The position numbers and the translations under genes are program-made. From Otatea glauca (lineage: Eukaryota; Streptophyta; Magnoliopsida; Poales; Poaceae), in contig CM070719.1 of assembly GCA_036346275.1 (NCBI GenBank), positions 33,757,591 to 33,821,590 of the forward strand: a stretch of 64,000 nucleotides of DNA. Reading direction: 5' to 3'. Of the stretch, positions 58,148 to 64,000 are shown in pieces; positions within the stretch are counted from its first letter, which is position 1, and each line of letters starts with the position of its first letter. Below the pieces are notes generated by a model. That model saw only the letters and a program-made list of their open reading frames with translations. It was not told the DNA's origin and ran no database searches.

Positions 58148-58352
58148 ATTCTCTTATGATTAGGGACGATACACCACCAATGGATATCAACATGGTGTTT
58201 ACATTGCCAGCCGAATTCAAAATCAAAACTGAATCGGCTAAAGAAACTTTTGCCCAATCTTGTTCGGGAGTCCAAAACGCAATCTTTGAGATCATCGGCA
58301 TTTAAAACCGTTATATCTGAAAGGATATATAAATGGAAAGCCGATATCAAGG

Positions 58353-58835
58353 ATGCTGGTAGATGGCGGGGCCACAGTAAATTTGATGCCTTACACGACT
58401 TGCAAGAAATTGGGTAAGTCCAATGAAGACTTGATTAAAACTAACATGGTTTTAAACGACTTCACAGGCGACCCCACAGAAGCCAAAGGTGTCATGGTTA
58501 CAGAACTAACCGTCGGTAGTAAAACTTTGCTGATCGCATTTTTTGTTATTGACGCCAAAGGAAATTACACCGTTCTGCTGGGAAGGGATTGGATTCACGC
58601 CAACTGCTGTATCCCATCAACTATGCTTCAAGCGCTTGTTCAATGGAACGGAGAAGAAGTTGAAATTATCACGGCCGACACATCGGCTCACATTGCCATG
58701 GCCAGTTCTGATGCGAATTGGCAACATGAAGAAGCAGGGTGTATATCGGGAAAAACATTGGAAGATTGCGATTTCATCTGCGTAAGCAAGACAGGACTTA
58801 TGCCGATCAGTGTCAAGCCAGGCACATTTGATTGA
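58353..58835 (+). CDS. Protease domain of element G pol
   Basis: An uninterrupted segment. LVDGGATVNLMPYTTCKKLG is the aspartic protease active site (DGGA variant usual in this lineage) at residues 2-21. ILRGR-like strand equivalent: YTVLLGRDWIHANCCIPSTM at about residues 68-87. The N-terminal flank before 58353 is in another frame. It would act inside the particle to mature Gag-Pol, and ends 60 bp before the RT frame. Confidence 0.85.
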   Translation: MLVDGGATVNLMPYTTCKKLGKSNEDLIKTNMVLNDFTGDPTEAKGVMVTELTVGSKTLLIAFFVIDAKGNYTVLLGRDWIHANCCIPSTMLQALVQWNGEEVEIITADTSAHIAMASSDANWQHEEAGCISGKTLEDCDFICVSKTGLMPISVKPGTFD

Positions 58836-58894
58836 GCAAACGAAGTACTACGCCGATGGGGACAAGAAAAGCAGTGAAGGAATAACAAGATAAA

Positions 58895-59950
58895 ATGCAA
58901 AGCTATTGGCAAACAACGGATAGCTATGAAGCTATAGAAGACTTTCAAGAAGATGAAAAGTTGGGTCATGGCTTTACGTCCACCGATCTGCTTGAAGAAG
59001 TTGATATAGGTAGTGGCGATAGAAAAAGACCAACTTTTGTTAGCACGAATTTAGACGTAAGATATAAGGAAAAATTGATCGAAATTCTTAGAAAATATAA
59101 AGATTGCTTTGCTTGGGAATATTACGAAATGCCTGGTTTAAGCCGACAATTGGTAGAATATCGGCTACCCATTAAACAAGGTTATAGGCCGTTTAAACAG
59201 TACCCTAGGCGTTTTAATCCGGCTCTGTATAAAATCATAAAAGAATATATAGAGCGATTGTTGGAGGTTAAATTTATAAGACCTTGTCGATATGCGGAGT
59301 GGGTTTCCAACATTGTTCCAGTTATGAAGAAAAACGAAAAACTGCGAGTATGTGTCGACTTTAGAGATTTGAACAAAGCGACACCAAAAGATGAATACCC
59401 GATGCCTATAGCCGATATGCTTATCGATGCTGCGTCGGGGAATAAGATCATAAGTTTTCTGGACGGAAATGCCGGATACAATCAGATATTCATGGCAGAA
59501 GCCGATATACCAAAAACAGCTTTCACATGTCCTGGTGCAATAGGTTTATTCGAGTGGACGGTTATGACCTTCGGATTAAAGAACACTGGAGCAACATATT
59601 AGCGAGCCATGAATCTAATTTTTCACGATTTAATCGGCCACATCGTTGAAATATACATTGATGATGTCGTGGTAAAATCTGCAGAGGACTTGCAGCATTT
59701 GGCCGATCTAGAAAGAGTTTTCCAGAACATAAGATCGCATGGCTTGAAGATGAATCCTTTCAAACGTGTGTTCGGCGTGTCGGCTGGACAGTTTTTGGGT
59801 TTTATGGTGCATGAGAGGGGGATTGAAGTCAATCAAACAAGGGTCAAAGCCATAGTCGATACAATGCCCCCGACGTGCAAAAATGAGTTACAGAATTTGA
59901 TCGGCAAAAATAATTATCTCCGAAGGTTCATCTCGAATCTTTCTGGATGA
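58895..59950 (+). pseudogene. Reverse transcriptase of element G
   Basis: Two open pieces in the same frame separated by a TAG at 59600. Fingers/palm: DCFAWEYYEMPGLSRQLVEY, KKNEKLRVCVDFRDLNKATP, KIISFLDGNAGYNQIFMAEA, MTFGLKNTGATY. Catalytic: EIYIDDVVVKSAEDL. Thumb: NPFKRVFGVSAGQFLGFMVH. A TGA at 59948 ends the connection LRRFISNLSG. With two point nonsense changes only, this RT is close to intact. Confidence 0.92.
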
Positions 59951-61162
59951 ATCCGCGCATTTACCCCACTGTTGAAACTGAAGGATGATCAAGAGTTTGT
60001 ATGGGGAGCCGATCAGCAAAACGCTTTTGACGATGTTAAGAAATATTTAGCCAATCCTCCGGTTTTGGCCGCGCCACAAAAGGGGATTCCATTCAAGTTA
60101 TATATATCGGCTGAAAAGGAGACTATTGGGTCTGTTTTAGCACAAGAAGTTGATGGAAAGGAAAGGGTTATCTTTTATTTAAGCCGACGCTTTCTTGATG
60201 TTGAAGTCAGGTACCCTTTCATTGAAAAATTATGCTTGTCTTTATACTTCTCATGTACAAAGCTAAGACATTACATTTTAGCATTGGCTTGTAAAGTAAT
60301 CTGCAAAGTCGATGTTATAAAATATATGTTGTCGGCTCCAATCCTACGAGGTCGACTTGGCAAATGGGCTTATGCCTTGGTTGAGTTCGACCTGTCCTAT
60401 GAATCGGCCAAAACAGTCAAAGGGCAGGTATTAGCCGATTTTATAACAGGACATGATACTACTATTGATTTGGTATCCGTAGCCCCTTGGCAATTGTTTT
60501 TTGACGGGTCTGTGTGTAGAGAAGGTGATGGAATCGGTATAGTGCTCGTATCACATAAAGGGCATAACTTCGAGTTTGCATTTCGGCTAAATAGCCGATG
60601 CTCAAATAATCAGGCAGAGTACGAAGCATTGCTCAAAAGTTTGCAGTTATTGGAAAATATCGGAGCAAGTACGGTTGAGGCATACGGGGACTCTATGCTA
60701 ATTATACAGCAAATCAAGGGACAATACCAATGTCGAGGCGAGATACTGCTAAAATACTTGGAGCAATGCATAGAGATCATCGGCTCGTTTACGTCATTTT
60801 TTATCGGTCACGTCCCTAGAGAGTTGAACGATAGAGCTAATGCCTTGGCTCAACAGGCATCAGGGTACAAAGACCTCGATCGATATCAAGTGACTGAGCT
60901 AATAGATAAAGCCGTCATGTGTGTGGATGTCGCGGATTGGAGGACGCAAATAAAGAAATACCTGATCGATCCATCTGAGCCGACAGAATGCAAAATTAGG
61001 CAACAAGCTTTGAAGTACATTGTTATGGACGATACGTTGTACTATCGGATGATGGAAGGATTGCTATTAAGATGTCTTGGGACTGAGGAAGCGCGAGTGG
61101 CAATGGGTGAAGTACATGAAGGCATTTGCGGTTCTCATCAATTGGCCCATAAGATGAAATGA
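59951..61162 (+). CDS. Dual RNase H and integrase N-terminus of element G
   Basis: Open for 396 codons from 59972. First the RT-linked RNase H (PFKLYISAEKETIGSVLAQE, VIFYLSRRFLDVEVRYPFIE). Then the linker VLADFITGHD. Then the Tat-specific second RNase H: LFFDGSVCREGDGIGIVLVS (first Asp), NNQAEYEALLKSLQLLEN (Glu), EAYGDSMLIIQQIKGQYQ (Asp) and VPRELNDRANALAQQASG (last Asp), all acidic residues kept. The end reads EGICGSHQLAHKMK, the His-His part of the integrase zinc module, then TGA at 61159. It is a fragment of Pol, not a stand-alone gene. Confidence 0.92.
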   Translation: MRAFTPLLKLKDDQEFVWGADQQNAFDDVKKYLANPPVLAAPQKGIPFKLYISAEKETIGSVLAQEVDGKERVIFYLSRRFLDVEVRYPFIEKLCLSLYFSCTKLRHYILALACKVICKVDVIKYMLSAPILRGRLGKWAYALVEFDLSYESAKTVKGQVLADFITGHDTTIDLVSVAPWQLFFDGSVCREGDGIGIVLVSHKGHNFEFAFRLNSRCSNNQAEYEALLKSLQLLENIGASTVEAYGDSMLIIQQIKGQYQCRGEILLKYLEQCIEIIGSFTSFFIGHVPRELNDRANALAQQASGYKDLDRYQVTELIDKAVMCVDVADWRTQIKKYLIDPSEPTECKIRQQALKYIVMDDTLYYRMMEGLLLRCLGTEEARVAMGEVHEGICGSHQLAHKMK

Positions 61163-62184
61163 ATGCTTAGACGGACAGGTTACTTCTGGCCGACAATGTT
61201 AGAAGATTGTTTTAAATACTACAAAGGTTGTCAAACTTGTCAGAAATTTGGCAATGTACAATTAGCACCAGCATCGGCTTTGCACCCAATTATCAAGCCA
61301 TGGCCGCTTAGAGGTTGGGAATAGATATAATCGCCAAATATTTCTGCATCGAGTAAAGGCCACAAGTTTATTTTGGCAAGAATCGATTATTTCTCAAAGT
61401 GGGTCAAGCTATACCACTTAAGAAAGTAACCAGCGTTGAAGCCATCGGTTTTGTTAATGAACATATTGTTCATCGGTTTGGAATACCGCAAACAATTACG
61501 ACCGATTAAGGCACGGTTTTTATGTCCAATGAGTTTCGTGCTTATGCAACAAGTCCGGGATTAAACTATTGAATTCATCCCCATACTACGCCAAAGCAAC
61601 GGACAAGCCGAGTCATCCAATAAAACGCTGATTAAACTAATCAAAAGAAAAATCGATGAAAAACCAAGGAATTGGCATTCAACTCTATCAGAGTCGCTTT
61701 GGGCGTATCGGCTAGCTTATCACGAGCGATTTAAACTTTCACCTTACCACCGGTGTATGGTCAAGAAGCCGTTCTACCCGTGGAGATCAACATTGAATCC
61801 ATACGAGTAGCCGTATGTAACGGTTTGTTGGCTCAAGATTATAACAATTTGATGATCGACAATTTGGATGAATTGGCGAATTACGCTTGTCTCACGCTGA
61901 TCACTTAAAAGAATAAAATAAGGGTGGTAAAAGCGTATAATAAAAAGGTTGTGCCTAAATCTTTCGATCAAGCCGATTTAGTATGGAAAACGATTTTACC
62001 TGTTGGTTCGAAAGATAACCGATTCGGAAAATGGTCGCCTACGTGGGAACGACCATACAAAGTTAATCGGCTAGTCGACGGAAATTCGTACGTACTAGAA
62101 ACATTGGAAGGATGTGTATTGCCTAAAGCTATTAACGGAAAATATTTGAAGAAGTACTTTCCTAGCGTTTGGATTGGAGCCTAG
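61163..62184 (+). pseudogene. Integrase of element G, heavily broken
   Basis: Starts FWPTMLEDCFKYYKGCQTCQ (Cys pair of HHCC). Then frame changes and stops; YFSKWVK, HRFGIPQTITTD and PHTTPKQRTS are still readable, but the catalytic region has an in-frame stop after ITTD. The last 86 codons (61924-62184) are open: KSFDQADLVWKTILPVGSKD, KWSPTWERPYKVNRLVDGNS, ending YLKKYFPSVWIGA and TAG. This is the standard Tat Pol C-terminal region. Confidence 0.88.
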
Positions 62185-62384
62185 CCGAATAAGGATCACG
62201 TTCAGAGCCAAGATTAACACGATGCTGTTAATCGGCTGAAAGGATTGCAAACTCAGAAGATACAACTACTAGTAAACAAGATGAAAATCGGTTAAACAGC
62301 CGATTATAAACATAGCAAAATTACAAAGTGTTCAAGCAAGTGTTTCTGAAAAGAGCGGCCAATATAGTTTTACATCTCGAGAAG
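62185..62384. other. Intergenic gap between convergent pol and antisense gene in G
   Basis: Short non-coding stretch with four AGCCGA/TCGGCT words. No other signal. Confidence 0.6.
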
Positions 62385-64000
62385 CTAATGCTGAATGCCC
62401 GATCCGGGGAGAGTCGCGCCCAGAGCCGATAGAGCACCCGCTGCTTTTGCGATGGTCTCTTGGATTTCATTAAGAAGGTGATCATCATCCTTGGCATCCC
62501 CGGGCACTGGCTTTACCTTGACCGATTGTTTAGTCACACTGGCAACGGCCGCGGCAATGCTAAGCTTTTTCTCTTTCATCTCCAAAGCAGTTTTCTCCAA
62601 TATCTGTTGGCCTTCTCTAATTTGCTTTTCAAGCTTGGCCAACTCTTCCAAAAGAAGTTTCTTTGTTTTTTCTAACTTGGAAAGGGACACTTTGGTCGAC
62701 TTAAGCTGCTGAGCACCGGTATCAAACTTACGTTTTTTGCCAAGGCGTCGATCAATTCATCCAAGAGCTTCTGATCGGCTTCTTGAGCTTCACGATGTCG
62801 AATTCGGTCTTGTGCAGCCTCCACTTCAGTCTTTCTATCATCCAAGTGGCACACATTGAGGAGGGCTTGCATTGCTTCCGGAGGAAGGTCGGCTTCAACA
62901 GCAGCCATTGCATCTCTGATCGGTTGATTATTAGCTAAGATCTCCGATTGGGGCCGCATCACTAGATCAAAAACTTATCAAGGCGCTCCTTAATGCCCGG
63001 AGCAGAAGTGACGGCAGCCGATGCCTATTTGGACACTTCAAGGATCCTCCTAATTTCTGCATCATAATCATCGGCGGCCATGATCTCTGGGTCATCAAGA
63101 TCGGCCAAAGAGAAACCCAACAGATTTGTCGGGTCGGAGAGCTCCGGCAGGTCAACGATTGGAGCAGTTGACATCGGCCGTGGCGGGGAGAGCGGTGTAG
63201 ATGAAATTTTCGTGAGATCAGCCAGAGTCTTCGCGGCTTGAACCGATTGCGTCGGCTGAAATAAGAAATGCAAGGTAAGCCGACGTACTAAAGGACATGT
63301 TAGCAAAGAAGTATAAATAATCTACCTTGTCAGTGGTCGACACATGTGGCGAACTCTCGCTGCTTTGCTCTTGGGGCTTGGGTCCTTTTTTCGCTGGAGC
63401 CTTGGTGTACTTTGTCTTCTTCTTTTCTAAAAATAAAGATCGACTAAAGGTTAGTTCGGTCGAAAAGATAGTATTAGTCGATTGTGTTATTACTTACTTG
63501 GTGGTTTTTTCTCAATGTTCGATAATGATGGACTGTGGACCCCTAGAGTACCAGAGGTATAACCCGTCAGGCCAGTCAATTGATGTGACCTTTTGCCTTG
63601 GCCATTTCCCGATTGACCAGAGATGGGCTTTTTGTCGACATCCTTAGCCTGCAATACGCGTAGTAAAAAGTGATTAGAAAATGCATCTGGTGAAAGACCG
63701 ATGTTCAAGACAAGATTATTCAAGCCCATACCTTATCTACTAAACTCGTGTTAGTGTAACCCGATGAGCTAGCTTCACTGCTACAATCGCTGTTAGACAC
63801 TAAAGATGGCTCTGGCAGATTTGGAAAGAATTCCTTGATTATAAGCGACGGAGTCTTCTCCATGTACAGGCATTCAGCATTAGCCGACCACCATGTTGTG
63901 AAACCTCCTGCTCGGCGAGCGTTCAGATGGAAGTGGGGGAGACTGCGAAGATAAAGCTCATCGGCTAATTCCAAAACTAACCTCGCTGATGTGGCATTGC
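62385..64000 (-). CDS. Antisense spliced gene of element G, plant-mobile-domain-like (partial)
   Basis: A minus-strand gene opposite to pol, 5' end beyond the window. Exon to 63733: RLVLELADELYLRSLPHFHL, NARRAGGFTTWWSANAE, similar to the end of plant mobile domain (aminotransferase-like) proteins. Donor AAG|GTATGG. Next exon about 63648-63498 (acceptor TTGCAG, donor GTAAGT), then 63426-63326 (acceptor TTTTAG, donor AAG|GTAGAT), then from 63255 (TTTCAG acceptor) with DLPELSDPTNLLGFSLADLD to a TAG. Further helical exons run to 62385 (LEELAKLEKQIREGQQILEK). Good splice sites suggest recent function. The assignment to the mobile-domain family is by eye; whether the last exons belong to one mRNA is unclear. 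Confidence 0.6.

Larger units (their letters stand above)
54686..64000 (+). mobile_element. Tat-lineage Gypsy element G (5' LTR through antisense gene; 3' end outside)
   Basis: 5' LTR starting TGTTTGCACC, a TTGGCACGCCCGG-type primer site, gag, protease (LVDGGA), RT, classical RNase H, second archaeal-type RNase H, integrase remnant, and an antisense spliced gene at 62385-64000. Two RNase H domains plus an antisense ORF define the Tat lineage. The left flank GGACC (54681-54685) is the putative TSD. Its sequence is filled with AGCCGA/TCGGCT words. It has few stops in protease-RT-RNase H, so it is probably the youngest full-length insertion here. Inserted in the 3' region of copia-2. Confidence 0.92.

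Overview
This window looks like intergenic heterochromatin from a grass (Poaceae). I see no host protein-coding gene, rRNA, tRNA or CRISPR array. Nearly every base belongs to LTR retrotransposons inserted into one another, plus one Stowaway MITE. The grass assignment rests on Sirevirus-type Copia elements, a solo LTR with a BARE/RIRE1-type terminus, Tat-lineage Gypsy elements carrying the antisense extra ORFs known from rice relatives, and a CTCCCTCC-ended MITE. I cannot name the species.

Layout. The oldest visible host is Gypsy/Tat element E on the minus strand. Its fragments lie at 15037-17195 (antisense ORF and pol C-terminus) and 26369-27158 (integrase). E has taken three insertions. (1) A large-LTR Gypsy-type LTR, D (minus, 1-15036, running off the left edge), was itself hit by Sirevirus copia-1 (800-13434, TSD ACTGG), which was hit by a BARE/RIRE1-like solo LTR (6012-7522, TSD ATGGA). 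(2) Non-autonomous Tat-like element C (17196-26368, TSD CCTGG) was hit by solo LTR A (22182-24794, TSD AGCCA). (3) Tat element F (minus, from 27159 onward) was hit by solo LTR B (34371-39958, TSD ACGAG), which carries a truncated Sirevirus (35888-about 38238). F was also hit by a Copia solo LTR (40745-43275), a Stowaway MITE (43455-43717) and Sirevirus copia-2 (44847 onward). Copia-2 was finally hit by Tat element G (54686 to the window end). The right-hand parts of F, copia-2 and G are outside the window.

Function. All protein-coding sequence is retrotransposon gag, protease, integrase, reverse transcriptase, RNase H, or antisense extra ORFs. Every pol is broken by stops or frameshifts except for long open stretches. 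G is the best preserved: it has canonical protease, RT, two RNase H domains and an antisense multi-exon gene resembling a plant mobile domain protein. Copia-2 is second best. No element here is demonstrably autonomous.

Unexplained structure. G carries about 60 copies of the hexamer AGCCGA/TCGGCT by eye, in coding and non-coding parts and in both orientations. Both LTRs of C have a precisely 18-bp-phased array of TAACCG units just upstream of the TATA box. Two separate Sirevirus insertions hit nearly the same position of two homologous LTRs. LTR-internal palindromes and hairpins are also present.
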